Shown here: piece after piece, positions 9,625-20,060 of the stretch | Position numbering within the stretch: position 1 is the stretch's first letter | Layout: every line of letters begins with the position of its first letter | Source of the DNA: an uncultured Paracoccaceae bacterium | Lineage (GTDB): Bacteria; Pseudomonadota; Alphaproteobacteria; Rhodobacterales; Rhodobacteraceae | DNA: 64,000 nucleotides | Reading direction: 5' to 3' | NCBI GenBank assembly: GCA_947499635.1 | Contig: CANMPD010000004.1 | Coordinates: 168,757-232,756, forward strand | Translations under genes and position numbers: made by a program | The notes under the pieces: model-generated | What the model was told of the DNA's origin: nothing | Seen by the model: the letters and a program-made list of their open reading frames with translations, nothing else | The model's database searches: none

Positions 9625-10659
9625 TTATGCGCCCAGATCGGCGTGAATGCCGGCAGTGTTGATGTTGTCATGTTCTGCAATCACCACCAGCTGAGTTTTA
9701 CGCGGCTGCGTCCCCCAGGGCTGGTCATATTGCGCGCGAAGACGTTCCCCGACGGCCTGTACTAACATCCGCATCGGTTTGCCTTCTACGGCGATATAGC
9801 CTTTGACGCGCAAAATATTGCGGGTGCTGGCCATTTTGATGATCCGATCTTGCAGATCCTGTGGATCGGCAACTTCGCCCATCTCGACCACAATGCTTTC
9901 AAAGTCGTCATGCTCGTGATCATGATGCCCGTCGTGGTGGCTGGGACGCGCAGCGAGATCGTCTTCGGCGGCGGCTTCGAGGCCTAAAATCACGCGCGGG
10001 TCCACGACGCCTTCGGAAATCGACAAAATGGGCAGTTTGCGGGGCGCTTCGGCTTCGATCATGGCGCGGGCTTTCGCAACGCCTTCTTCACCCGCCAGAT
10101 CTGATTTGGTCAACAAGACGATATCGGCGCAGGAAATCTGGTCTTCGAAGACCTCGGACAAGGGGGTCTCGTGGTCTAAACTGTCATCGGCTGCGCGCTG
10201 GGCGTCGATGGCGGCCAGATCGGGTGCGAATTGTCCCTTAGCCACAGCTTCAGCGTCAGCCAGTGCGATGACACCGTCGACTGTGATGCGTGAGCGGATC
10301 GCGGGCCAGTCAAAGGCCTTGAGCAGCGGCTTGGGCAGAGCCAAACCAGAGGTTTCGATAATAATATGCTCTGGGGCGTCGGGCAGGGCCATCAGCTGTT
10401 CGATGGTTGGGATGAAATCATCTGCGACGGTGCAGCAAATACAGCCGTTTGCCAGCTCCATAATGTTTTCCGCAGGGCAGCTCTCATCCGCGCAGGATTT
10501 CAAAATATCGCCATCCACGCCTGCGGTGCCAAATTCGTTCACAACCACTGCTAGACGCTTGCCTTGCGGGTTTTGCATCAGATGGCGGATTAATGTGGTT
10601 TTACCTGCTCCCAAAAAGCCGGTGATGACGGTAACGGGAATTTTGTTCAAAGTGACCAT
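9625..10659 (-). CDS. cobW: CobW GTPase, predicted cobalt metallochaperone
   Basis: G3E-family GTPase (344 aa), thought to deliver Co(II) to the cobalt chelatase. The Walker A GFLGAGKTT is at residues 14-22. The metal-binding motif GCICC is at 72-76, and the GTP-specificity motif TKSD near 185. A histidine/aspartate-rich loop (HHDGHHDHEHDD) around 240-252 precedes the CobW C-terminal domain, consistent with metal storage or transfer. It lies 3 bp after the DUF1636 gene and 42 bp before cobN, so it is an early gene of the B12-riboswitch operon. Confidence 0.93.
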   Translation of the reverse strand: MVTLNKIPVTVITGFLGAGKTTLIRHLMQNPQGKRLAVVVNEFGTAGVDGDILKSCADESCPAENIMELANGCICCTVADDFIPTIEQLMALPDAPEHIIIETSGLALPKPLLKAFDWPAIRSRITVDGVIALADAEAVAKGQFAPDLAAIDAQRAADDSLDHETPLSEVFEDQISCADIVLLTKSDLAGEEGVAKARAMIEAEAPRKLPILSISEGVVDPRVILGLEAAAEDDLAARPSHHDGHHDHEHDDFESIVVEMGEVADPQDLQDRIIKMASTRNILRVKGYIAVEGKPMRMLVQAVGERLRAQYDQPWGTQPRKTQLVVIAEHDNINTAGIHADLGA

Positions 10660-10662
10660 CTT

Positions 10663-11181
10663 TTAGGTGTCCTTGGCTGCAGAGGCAGTTGATGTTGCAG
10701 GTTGGGTTAAAGCCGATGTGCCTAATTCCACACTTGGGTGGGCTTTGGGTGGAATGCGGGCGACAGATTGTTTGCGAAATACGACCGGGCGGGCGCGCCA
10801 GGGAACAAGTCCATCAGTGGTGCCCGCATAGGCATGAATTCCGGCAAGGATATCTGCGCTGTGTTCGGCAGGATCGAGGTCGCCATATATATAGGACCAG
10901 CGCTCTTCTCCGCCTTCGATCACAAGGACACAGCTGCGACTGCAGGCCGACAGACATTCTGTCCCGCGCAGGGTGACATTCGGCGGCAGATCAGCGGCAT
11001 TCAACGTTTCGGCTAAAACAAGTCCGGGGCGAATGGCCTCTGGGTCTGCGTTTGCTTGGCGGCAGGTGGTGCAAACGGTGACGACAACAGGGGCCAGTGT
11101 CGGATCTGGTACAGTGGCTGCGTCCGCTGTCAGCGGGTCAGTGGGTGTCTCGGACATTGTTTCAGACATCGTTTCAGACAT
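10663..11181 (-). CDS. DUF1636 metal-binding protein of cob operons
   Basis: Small cysteine-containing protein (172 aa) of the DUF1636 family, which commonly precedes cobW. VTVCTTCRQ near residue 36 and ECLSACSRSCVLVI near 76 supply four to five cysteines in a thioredoxin-like ferredoxin arrangement, so metal or iron-sulfur binding is plausible. Its role is unknown. The N-terminus is the tandem repeat MSETMSETMSET, encoded by a 12-base repeat with three possible in-frame ATG starts (11181, 11169, 11157). I chose 11181 because GAGAGGA lies nine bases upstream. It is the first gene after the cobalamin riboswitch, about 127 bases from the B12 box. Confidence 0.82.
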   Translation of the reverse strand: MSETMSETMSETPTDPLTADAATVPDPTLAPVVVTVCTTCRQANADPEAIRPGLVLAETLNAADLPPNVTLRGTECLSACSRSCVLVIEGGEERWSYIYGDLDPAEHSADILAGIHAYAGTTDGLVPWRARPVVFRKQSVARIPPKAHPSVELGTSALTQPATSTASAAKDT

Positions 11182-11307
11182 GGCAGCTGGTCCTCTCGCC
11201 TTGTGGTTCCTATGCTGACAGGCGGGACATGGACAGGCAGAGCAGACGACAGCGCGACGTCCTTCTCTTGACCCGTTGCGACACACCCCGTCCGCCGGTT
11301 AATTCTG

Positions 11308-11503
11308 ATGTTGGCAGGTCTCCCGGCTTGCAGAGCATGCGCTTGCGGCACATACGACCCGCCGCCTTCCCAGCCAAATAAAATGGCCAGTGGCATCGGG
11401 GTCTCTCTGGTCACGGTCGCGGGGGCGGCTGTGATTGGGGTAAGCCCCGTCACATTCCCTCTTCGCCGATCAGGCATTCACCTGACTGGAACCAACAGGT
11501 CCA
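11308..11503 (-). promoter_or_regulatory. Adenosylcobalamin riboswitch
   Basis: On the minus strand the leader of the cob operon contains a canonical B12 box, GCCGGGAGACCTGCC, at about 11328-11314, followed by AACATC. Upstream it carries the conserved GAGGGAATGTGACGGGG core (around 11465-11445) and a 5' stem region with GGTTCCAGTCAGGTG near 11495-11480. These are the core elements of the cobalamin riboswitch class. By family knowledge, cobalamin binding should reduce expression of the downstream genes. The switch drives DUF1636-cobW-cobN and probably the whole minus-strand cob block. I see no clear intrinsic terminator after it, so control of translation initiation is the likelier mode. Confidence 0.9.
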
Positions 11504-11631
11504 CCCATTGCGCGAGACGCAGAGGCTTGTCAAGTATTGCAGGCTTTGGCCGATCTGTGTGACAGCTATGGCGGCGGGCGGATTGGGGCGATAGGTTGGG
11601 GGAACTGAATAACTGATTCCGGGATAGATCC

Positions 11632-12069
11632 ATGATCCGCATCACTTTGAGCGCCGCCCTCTTGCTGGCCACTGCAGGTATTGTACAGGCGCAGGACGCA
11701 CCCGCCTATACAGCACAGACTGACGTCACGCCGGGCGCAGCGGCATTGAGCAAAGAAGACAGTTGCAGATATCAAGGCCAGGTGATGGCCGCAGTCCAAC
11801 AGGCGCGCCTTGATCGCGTCAAAGAAGAAAACGTGCAAGCGACCCTCTTGGCCTCTAACCCTGATTGGCCTGCGCAATTCTCTAATGCGATTCCACAACT
11901 GGCAGCACATGTTTATACGATCAAACGGCGGGATCTGCGCAAGAATGACCTTGGCGAAATCTTTGAAGGGCAGTGCCTTGCCAGCTGGGAACAGGTCCAA
12001 GCGATAACTCAAAACCAAAACCAAAACCAAAACCAAAACCAAAACGAAGACACTACCGCCTCCGAATAA
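11632..12069 (+). CDS. Small periplasmic protein, unknown function
   Basis: I do not recognise the family. The 145-aa product has a Sec signal peptide (hydrophobic LSAALLLATAGIVQA, cleavage near residue 20 before QDAP). The mature part contains two cysteines (in DSCRYQG and EGQCLAS) that may form a disulfide, then a C-terminal run of alternating Gln-Asn (about residues 127-137) encoded by a hexanucleotide repeat. It lies alone between the divergent cob leader and dnaG. The predicted location is the periplasm. Confidence 0.7.
   Translation: MIRITLSAALLLATAGIVQAQDAPAYTAQTDVTPGAAALSKEDSCRYQGQVMAAVQQARLDRVKEENVQATLLASNPDWPAQFSNAIPQLAAHVYTIKRRDLRKNDLGEIFEGQCLASWEQVQAITQNQNQNQNQNQNEDTTASE
12011..12046 (+). 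repeat. In-frame hexanucleotide tandem repeat (AAAACC)5
   Basis: Five exact AAAACC units followed by AAAACG lie inside the small periplasmic gene and encode the alternating Gln-Asn tail. Because the unit is six bases, slippage changes the protein by two residues per unit and never shifts the frame. Confidence 0.95.
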
Positions 12070-12147
12070 CACCTGCCTTATGGCCTGAAACGCTGCGTGA
12101 TATCACGTGGCTCTACGCGTCGCCCCACCAAAAGGAGACCCCTCTTT

Positions 12148-14154
12148 ATGTCATTGCCCCCCGGCTTTCTAGACGAGCTGCGCACGCGGTTGAACATCTC
12201 TGATGTGGTTGGGCGCAAGGTCATGTGGGATCAGCGTAAAAGTCAGCCGGGAAAAGGTGACTTCTGGTCGCCTTGCCCATTTCACCATGAAAAAACGGCA
12301 TCATTTCATGTAGATGACCGCAAAGGCTTTTATTACTGCTTTGGCTGCCATGCCAAAGGCGATGCCTTAAAGTTTGTCCAAGAAACCGAGAATGTTTCCT
12401 TTATGGAGGCGGTCGAAATTTTGGCGGGTGAGGCTGGCATGGAAGTGCCCAAACGCGATCCAAAAGCGGTGGAAAAACAAGACCATCGCACCCAATTGAT
12501 CGAGGTTATGGAACTTGCGGTGCGATTTTATCGCCTGCAGCTCAAAACCCGTGTGGCCAGTGACGCGCGTGCTTATCTTGCAGGGCGAGGCTTGGACGAG
12601 CAAGCGTTGGAGCGTTGGGAGATCGGCTTTGCCCCAGATGGCTGGCAGGTATTGTGGGATGCGCTCAAGGGCAAAGATGTTGCAGATGATCTGATCTTGG
12701 CGGCAGGGCTTGCCAAACCTTCAAACAAGGGCAAACGCCCCTATGATACATTTCGCAATCGGATCATGTATCCGATACGTGATGCCCGCGGCCGTGCGAT
12801 TGCCTTTGGTGGGCGGGCGATGGACCCCAATGACAACGCGAAATATCTGAATTCCCCTGAGACGCCACTGTTTGATAAAGGGCGCAGCCTGTACAACCAC
12901 GGCCCGGCGCGGGCGGCTTCGGGACGGGACGCGACATTGATCGTGGCCGAAGGCTATATGGATGTGATTGCCCTGTCGGATGCAGGCTTTGGCGCGACGG
13001 TGGCACCACTGGGCACGGCGGTCACGGAACATCAGTTGCAAATGTTGTGGCGCATGTCACCCGAGCCGGTGATTGCTCTGGACGGTGACACTGCCGGTTT
13101 GCGGGCCGCCATGCGATTGATCGATATGGCGCTGCCCTTGATTGAGGCGGGCAAATCCCTGCGTTTTGCGATTATGCCCGAAGGTAAAGACCCTGATGAC
13201 CTGATACGCGCGAGCGGTCCGCAGGCGGTGCAAACCGCTTTGGATCAAGCTCTGCCGATGGTGAAACTGCTGTGGCAACGCGAAACCGAGGGCAAAACAT
13301 TTGATAGCCCCGAGCGTAAAGCGGCGCTGGACAAAAGCCTGCGCGAGAAAATTCGCCTGATCCAGGATCCATCAATCCGCCAGCATTATGGTCAAGATAT
13401 CAAAGACCTGCGGTTTGAGCTCTTTCGCGGCAGTCGCGGCGGGGCAGGGGGCTCCGGCTATCAAAACCGCTCCGCAGGTCAGCGATCTGGCTCCCGGGCA
13501 TCATCTGGATTTCGCGATGGCGGGCGTGGCAAATGGGCTGCTGCACCGGTCGAGCCCGTGGCAACCACGCGGGCGTCCTTGGTCGCAGGAGGCGACGAGC
13601 ACAGCTTTACCCGCGTGCGCGAAGCGGTGATCTTGGCCTCGGCGCTTGTAACCCCTGCGGCGGTGGTCGAACATGAAAGCAGTTTCGAACGCATGGCCTG
13701 TGTCGATCAGGATCATGCGGTGCTGCGTGATTTGCTCCTGCGCTATGCCATCGACACTCCGGATCAGCTGCGTGAACAAGTTTACATGCATTTAGGCCCC
13801 GATGCCCTTGAAAACCTCTTTGCACTGCGCCATGTGGCTATTAGCCCCTGCTTGCGTCGCCCTGGTGATTTGGAAATCGCCAGTCAGCTGCTAAGCGAGG
13901 AATTCGCTAAATTGGAAAGCCGCGAGGGTTTGGATGCAGAAATTGCAGAAGCCCAGGCTGATCTTGAGCGGCTCCCCGATGAGGCTATGACATGGCGTTT
14001 GCGTCAGGCTGCCGAAGCACGCAACCGTGCCGTACGCAGTGAAAACGAGGACAAGGGAACCTATGATGTCGGGGAAAACGGTGCACGCCTTAATCGGGAC
14101 GAACGCGATGCTTTTGGCGCGCTTTTGGACCGAATCGGTTTTTCCGAAAAATAA
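12148..14154 (+). CDS. dnaG: DNA primase
   Basis: Synthesises the RNA primers for replication (668 aa). The N-terminal zinc-binding domain is visible as Cys43, His46, Cys64 and Cys67. The TOPRIM core has the catalytic Glu in VAEGYMDV (about residue 268) and the DGDTAG aspartates near 312. A glycine/serine/arginine-rich linker near 430-460 leads to the C-terminal helicase-interaction domain. The ATG at 12148 is preceded by AAAGGAGA; upstream in-frame starts lack a ribosome site. It precedes rpoD as in the classic macromolecular-synthesis arrangement, without rpsU. Confidence 0.97.
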   Translation: MSLPPGFLDELRTRLNISDVVGRKVMWDQRKSQPGKGDFWSPCPFHHEKTASFHVDDRKGFYYCFGCHAKGDALKFVQETENVSFMEAVEILAGEAGMEVPKRDPKAVEKQDHRTQLIEVMELAVRFYRLQLKTRVASDARAYLAGRGLDEQALERWEIGFAPDGWQVLWDALKGKDVADDLILAAGLAKPSNKGKRPYDTFRNRIMYPIRDARGRAIAFGGRAMDPNDNAKYLNSPETPLFDKGRSLYNHGPARAASGRDATLIVAEGYMDVIALSDAGFGATVAPLGTAVTEHQLQMLWRMSPEPVIALDGDTAGLRAAMRLIDMALPLIEAGKSLRFAIMPEGKDPDDLIRASGPQAVQTALDQALPMVKLLWQRETEGKTFDSPERKAALDKSLREKIRLIQDPSIRQHYGQDIKDLRFELFRGSRGGAGGSGYQNRSAGQRSGSRASSGFRDGGRGKWAAAPVEPVATTRASLVAGGDEHSFTRVREAVILASALVTPAAVVEHESSFERMACVDQDHAVLRDLLLRYAIDTPDQLREQVYMHLGPDALENLFALRHVAISPCLRRPGDLEIASQLLSEEFAKLESREGLDAEIAEAQADLERLPDEAMTWRLRQAAEARNRAVRSENEDKGTYDVGENGARLNRDERDAFGALLDRIGFSEK

Positions 14155-14348
14155 CCTCGAGAGACATAATAGATAAGAATCATGCGATTCAGGGCATAAT
14201 CCTGTGGCTCTGAGGACGCGCAGATGCGTTTTGCTAAAGAAACGCAAAGAAATTTTAGGTAAACGGGGTGACGAATCATGCGAAGGCGCTAATGATTCCG
14301 AACACCCGAATCGCTGAGCCTTGTATTGAGGCTTAAGAGGAGCATTGA

Positions 14349-16337
<1,989 letters not shown>

Positions 16338-16356
16338 GGCTCCTATACATAGATGT

Positions 16357-16385
16357 TAAAGGCGTACCTCTGGGTGCGCCTTTTG
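16357..16385 (+). terminator. Rho-independent terminator after rpoD
   Basis: The stem AAAGGCG/CGCCTTT, with a loop of about 12 bases and a trailing T stretch, lies about 20 bases after the rpoD stop. Confidence 0.75.
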
Positions 16386-16454
16386 CGTTGGAGCATTCCA
16401 TTTTTGATCTGTTCAAGCTATGCAAGGCAAAGCCAAGCTTGAAGGGCAGATGAT

Positions 16455-16874
16455 ATGATCCACGATCTCCCAGAAAACATGATCATCTTTGATGGTGAAT
16501 GTGTGCTGTGCAGTGGGTTTTTCAAATTCATGCTCGCAACAGATAAGCGTCAGGTTTTTTCGTATGCGATTGGTCAATCTTCGGTAGGGCAGGCGCACTA
16601 TGCGGCCAATGATCTGCCGACTGATCACTTTGACACGATTTTGGTAATTCGCGACGGCGTCACCTATCAGCGTCTTGATGCCTGTGCCATGGCGCTTGGG
16701 GCGGTGGGTTGGCCGTGGCGTGCCTTTGCTTACACACGGTTTCTGCCTACATGGTTGAAAGACTGGGGTTATGGTTTGGTTGCTAAAAACCGCTTTCGTC
16801 TGATGGGGCGGCGAGATAGCTGTTTGCTTCCAGATCAAGACCTGCGGGCCCGCTTTGTTGAAGGTGGGTATTGA
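16455..16874 (+). CDS. DCC-family (DUF393) thiol-disulfide oxidoreductase-like protein
   Basis: A 139-aa member of the DCC1-like family, thioredoxin-like proteins named for their Asp-Cys-Cys motif. The motif is FDGECVLCSGF, with Asp13, Cys16 and Cys19. The C-terminal RRDSCLLPDQDLRARFV is the usual end of the family. The physiological partner is unknown. The gene is monocistronic, between the rpoD terminator and a 277-bp intergenic region; GAAGGG precedes the ATG. Confidence 0.85.
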   Translation: MIHDLPENMIIFDGECVLCSGFFKFMLATDKRQVFSYAIGQSSVGQAHYAANDLPTDHFDTILVIRDGVTYQRLDACAMALGAVGWPWRAFAYTRFLPTWLKDWGYGLVAKNRFRLMGRRDSCLLPDQDLRARFVEGGY

Positions 16875-16977
16875 ATTGGCACCCACGGGTGGTAACTGAT
16901 TCGCAGTCACAGAAATATCAATCTCCAGTTGTCGTTCTTGCGGGAACTCGCGCATGATTTCCCCAGAGGCATAAGTG

Positions 16978-16992
16978 TTAACCAAAAGTTAA
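16978..16992 (+). promoter_or_regulatory. Full CtrA-type box (TTAA-N7-TTAA)
   Basis: TTAACCAAAAGTTAA matches the established full CtrA recognition sequence of alphaproteobacteria exactly. It lies 184 bp before the small coiled-coil gene at 17176. That CtrA acts here is inference. Confidence 0.5.
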
Positions 16993-17175
16993 GAAAACCC
17001 GAAATTGCGCCAGTTTTTTATGGAATTTTCTGCGATTTATCATAATGATCACAGCAATCGTGCTATTGTATACACAGGTCGTGACGCAAAGTGGGTATGT
17101 CGCGGCCATCTGGGGTGATCAACATCATGTGCGCTGCGAAGCGGGCATTGGATGTGCATAAACAAGGGTGACAAG

Positions 17176-17469
17176 ATGAGTGCTCAGTCCAATATGACAG
17201 AGGCGCTCGAGCTTTTGAATGAGAAGCTCGACGTTTTACAAGTGATGACAGAGGTAAACAGTTTTCTCGTGGCTCAAATGCGGGAAAATAAGGATGTACT
17301 TAAACAAATGAGCGACCAAGAGGCGCGCGATATGCTGCGTCGTAAGGCGCGCGCTGTGTATCATTTTGACGGCGGTAGCAGCCCAAATGCAAAGGCTATG
17401 GCGCTGGTTGAAAAAACATTGGGCAACCCAGTTTCGGCGCAAATTATTCCGTTTCCCACACGCAGCTGA
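17176..17469 (+). CDS. Small coiled-coil protein, unknown function
   Basis: I do not recognise a named family. The 97-aa product starts MSAQSNMTEALELLNEKLD, and heptad-like hydrophobic spacing through about residue 45 suggests a coiled coil or dimerisation helix. The rest is charged and ends IIPFPTRS. No membrane segment or signal peptide is visible, so it is probably cytoplasmic. The start at 17176 has AAGGGTGAC upstream; an earlier start at 17152 is possible. A CtrA-type box lies 184 bp upstream, suggesting cell-cycle or motility-type control. Confidence 0.6.
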   Translation: MSAQSNMTEALELLNEKLDVLQVMTEVNSFLVAQMRENKDVLKQMSDQEARDMLRRKARAVYHFDGGSSPNAKAMALVEKTLGNPVSAQIIPFPTRS

Positions 17470-17498
17470 TGCGAAAAATACAGACGGCCTGAACGTTG

Positions 17499-17942
17499 AT
17501 GGCGCATTCTAGCGATTTCCAGATCACGACCTGTGGGGCAGGTCTGTATGAGTTCACGGCGGATGTACGACGGTGGCTGCACCATCTTGGTCGTGGTCAA
17601 CACGAGATGCAGGGCCCCGGGATTTTGACGCTTTTTATCCAGCACACCTCGTGTTCGTTGCTGATCCAGGAAAATGCAGACCCTGATGTCCAGTCAGATC
17701 TTCAGGCATTTTTCACACGTCTCGTACCACCAACAACCGATGCGTCGATGCGCTATCTGCGTCACACATACGAAGGCCCAGATGATATGCCTGCTCATAT
17801 CAAGGCGGCAATGATGCCGGTCAGCCTATCAATTCCAATGATGGATGGGCAAATGCGGTTGGGAACTTGGCAGGGTATATATCTGTTTGAACACCGCGAC
17901 GCGCCTCACCAGCGCAGGGTTGTGGCGCATTTGACCACATAA
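17499..17942 (+). CDS. YjbQ/UPF0047 family protein
   Basis: A 147-aa member of the YjbQ family, for which a weak secondary thiamine-phosphate synthase activity has been described and whose main role is unsettled. The family core is clear: QHTSCSLLIQENADPDVQ near residue 50 and DDMPAHIKAAMM near 97, with conserved His and Asp residues, then LGTWQGIYLFEHR. The ATG at 17499 is preferred to a TTG one codon earlier. It may be co-transcribed with the small coiled-coil gene 29 bp upstream. Confidence 0.88.
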   Translation: MAHSSDFQITTCGAGLYEFTADVRRWLHHLGRGQHEMQGPGILTLFIQHTSCSLLIQENADPDVQSDLQAFFTRLVPPTTDASMRYLRHTYEGPDDMPAHIKAAMMPVSLSIPMMDGQMRLGTWQGIYLFEHRDAPHQRRVVAHLTT

Positions 17943-18087
17943 GTGTTGCGGGCTGATTTCCCCTCTACCCAAACTCTAGCGGTTAGCCTATAATTGTGGA
18001 TAACTTACCCTGAATTCCACTATGGACGGTTATGCATCGGCACAGCCTCTGTGGGGAGAGACCACATCAGATCACGAGGGGGCCACC

Positions 18088-18549
18088 ATGCGCTGTCCAT
18101 TTTGCGGAAACGTCGATACGCAAGTCAAAGATTCGCGCCCGGCTGAAGATCACGTCGCGATCCGCCGTCGCCGTTTTTGCCCGTCCTGCGGTGGGCGGTT
18201 TACCACCTATGAACGTGTTCAATTGCGCGATCTGGTTGTGGTGAAAACCAATGGCAAACGCGAAGATTTTGACCGTGACAAGTTAGAGCGCTCTATTCGG
18301 ATTTCGATGCAAAAGCGTCCGATCGAACCAGAGCGGATTGATCAGATGATCTCTGGCATTGTCCGCCGCCTTGAAAGCATGGGCGAGACGGATATTCCCT
18401 CGAAACTGATTGGTGAAATTGTTATGGAAGCCTTGGCGCGTATTGATACCGTCGCTTATGTGCGTTTTGCGAGTGTGTATAAGAATTTTCAGGCTGCAGA
18501 TGATTTCGAAGACTTTGTTCACGAACTGCGACCGCCAGAAACAGAGTAA
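18088..18549 (+). CDS. nrdR: Transcriptional repressor of ribonucleotide reductase genes
   Basis: Zinc-ribbon plus ATP-cone repressor (153 aa) that senses ATP/dATP and represses ribonucleotide reductase genes. The zinc ribbon uses Cys3, Cys6, Cys31 and Cys34. The ATP-cone starts at [17 protein letters not shown]. The start MRCPFCGN at 18088 is universal for the family; a longer reading from 18022 is rejected. Its position directly before ribD is the conserved alphaproteobacterial arrangement. Confidence 0.97.
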   Translation: MRCPFCGNVDTQVKDSRPAEDHVAIRRRRFCPSCGGRFTTYERVQLRDLVVVKTNGKREDFDRDKLERSIRISMQKRPIEPERIDQMISGIVRRLESMGETDIPSKLIGEIVMEALARIDTVAYVRFASVYKNFQAADDFEDFVHELRPPETE

Positions 18550-18594
18550 CCTACCGATCGGTCTATAGGGCCGGTTCATCCAAGGACAATACAG

Positions 18595-19704
18595 GTGAAA
18601 AACGCGGATGTAACAGAGGTTGATCACCGATATATGGCCTTGGCCCTTAGTCTTGGGCGCCGGGGCATGGGGCGATGTTGGCCAAACCCTGCCGTTGGAT
18701 GTGTGATTGTAAAAGAGGATCGCGTTATTGGGCGCGGTTGGACACAACCGGGTGGTCGGCCCCATGCTGAACCTATCGCTCTTGCGCAGGCGGGCCTGGC
18801 TGCGCGTGGGGCAACGGCTTATGTGACCTTAGAGCCTTGCTCGCATTACGGAAAAACGCCGCCATGTGCACAGGCCTTGATCGAGGCCGGGATCGCACGT
18901 GTGGTTGCTGCGCTGCAAGACAGTGACGCGCGGGTGTCGGGCCAAGGGTTTGATATGTTGCGCGCTGCGGGTATTGAGGTGGTGACGGGTGTTTTTGCCG
19001 CCGAGGCCGCGCGCGATCACCAGGGGTTCTTTTTGAAAACCGAACAGGGCCGCCCTTTTGTGACGTTGAAACTGGCCTCTAGTTTTGACGGGCGTATCGC
19101 GACGGGATCGGGGCAAAGCCAATGGATCACTGGACCTCATTCGCGGCGCATGGTCCATGCAATGCGCGCGCGTCACGATGCGGTGATGGTGGGGGCTGGA
19201 ACGGCGCGTGCAGATGACCCATCATTAACAGTGCGCGATTTGGGCGTGACGCATCAGCCTGTACGCGTGCTGGTGTCACGTCACATTGATTTGCCACTGA
19301 TGGGGCAATTGGCGCGGACTGCGAACAAAGTTCCAGTCTGGGTTTGTCATGGGGCCGGCGCTGCGCAGGCACGTGTTACAGCGTGGCAGGGGTTAGGGGC
19401 GAAAATGTTGCCCTGTTCTGTTTTGGGCGCGCAACTTGATCCCAATGATGTATTGCAGCAACTTGGAACCATGGGGCTGACACGTGTGTTTTGCGAAGGG
19501 GGCGGTGCACTAGCCGCGACGCTTTTGGCACATGATCTTGTGGATGAGCTGGTGGGATTTACCGCAGGGCTCGCCATTGGTGCCGAAGGTCTACCATCGC
19601 TGGGCGCTTTGGGTATCGGCCAACTGCAAGAAGCGCCACGTTTTACGCTGGCCGAGACTTACGCCGTCGGCAATGATGTGATGCACCGGTGGCGGCGCGT
19701 CTGA
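18595..19704 (+). CDS. ribD: Bifunctional riboflavin deaminase/reductase
   Basis: Catalyses the second and third steps of riboflavin synthesis (369 aa). The N-terminal deaminase has the zinc site His57-Ala-Glu59 with Cys82 and Cys91. The C-terminal reductase starts at about residue 150 (FVTLKLASSFDGRIA) and has MVGAGTARADDP and FCEGGGALAATLL. Translation starts at GTG 18595, with AAGGA about ten bases before it. The rest of the riboflavin pathway (ribE, ribBX, ribH) resumes 5 kb downstream after the capsule genes. Confidence 0.95.
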   Translation: MKNADVTEVDHRYMALALSLGRRGMGRCWPNPAVGCVIVKEDRVIGRGWTQPGGRPHAEPIALAQAGLAARGATAYVTLEPCSHYGKTPPCAQALIEAGIARVVAALQDSDARVSGQGFDMLRAAGIEVVTGVFAAEAARDHQGFFLKTEQGRPFVTLKLASSFDGRIATGSGQSQWITGPHSRRMVHAMRARHDAVMVGAGTARADDPSLTVRDLGVTHQPVRVLVSRHIDLPLMGQLARTANKVPVWVCHGAGAAQARVTAWQGLGAKMLPCSVLGAQLDPNDVLQQLGTMGLTRVFCEGGGALAATLLAHDLVDELVGFTAGLAIGAEGLPSLGALGIGQLQEAPRFTLAETYAVGNDVMHRWRRV

Positions 19705-20060
19705 TCGGCGACTGTGTTGCATTCGCTGCGTACGCACCGCTTTGCAGATGTTAGTCTTTATTTGAGAGGGTGTGAGGGTCGCGACACTTTCAGGAGATCC
19801 GGCCCCAAAGACCACCCCTTCATTGGGTGCAGGGCAGGTCCAATATTGATCAACAACGGACATGGGGCGCTGACATTCCCCATCCGATCCTCCGCCTATG
19901 CGGCGGTACCGCCATTTTAAAACTGAGCAATGTTTCCTGACGGAACGATACGCCATCGTGAGGAAACAACACGGTAACCACATAGTATCGCCACGGGTAT
20001 GCGCCCGCGGCGAGCTGTAAGCTTGTGTGTAGCCTTTGTTGTGCGCGATCTAAGCCATGG
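19705..20060 (+). other. 356-bp intergenic region with several hairpins
   Basis: No convincing gene. It lies between convergent ribD and kpsC. CCGCC-TATGC-GGCGG followed by TACCGCCATTTT (about 19891-19917) could terminate a plus-strand transcript. GTTTCCT...AGGAAAC with an inner CGAT/ATCG (about 19929-19966) is a second hairpin. GGAGATC (19793-19799) can pair with GATCCTCC (19885-19892), and GCCCCA (19802-19807) with TGGGGC (19863-19868), enclosing about 80 bases as a rod. A small RNA is possible but I cannot name it. Confidence 0.35.

Noticed and set aside
12011..12046. CRISPR-like array
   Set aside because: It is a simple hexamer tandem repeat without spacers. No CRISPR array was seen anywhere in the window.
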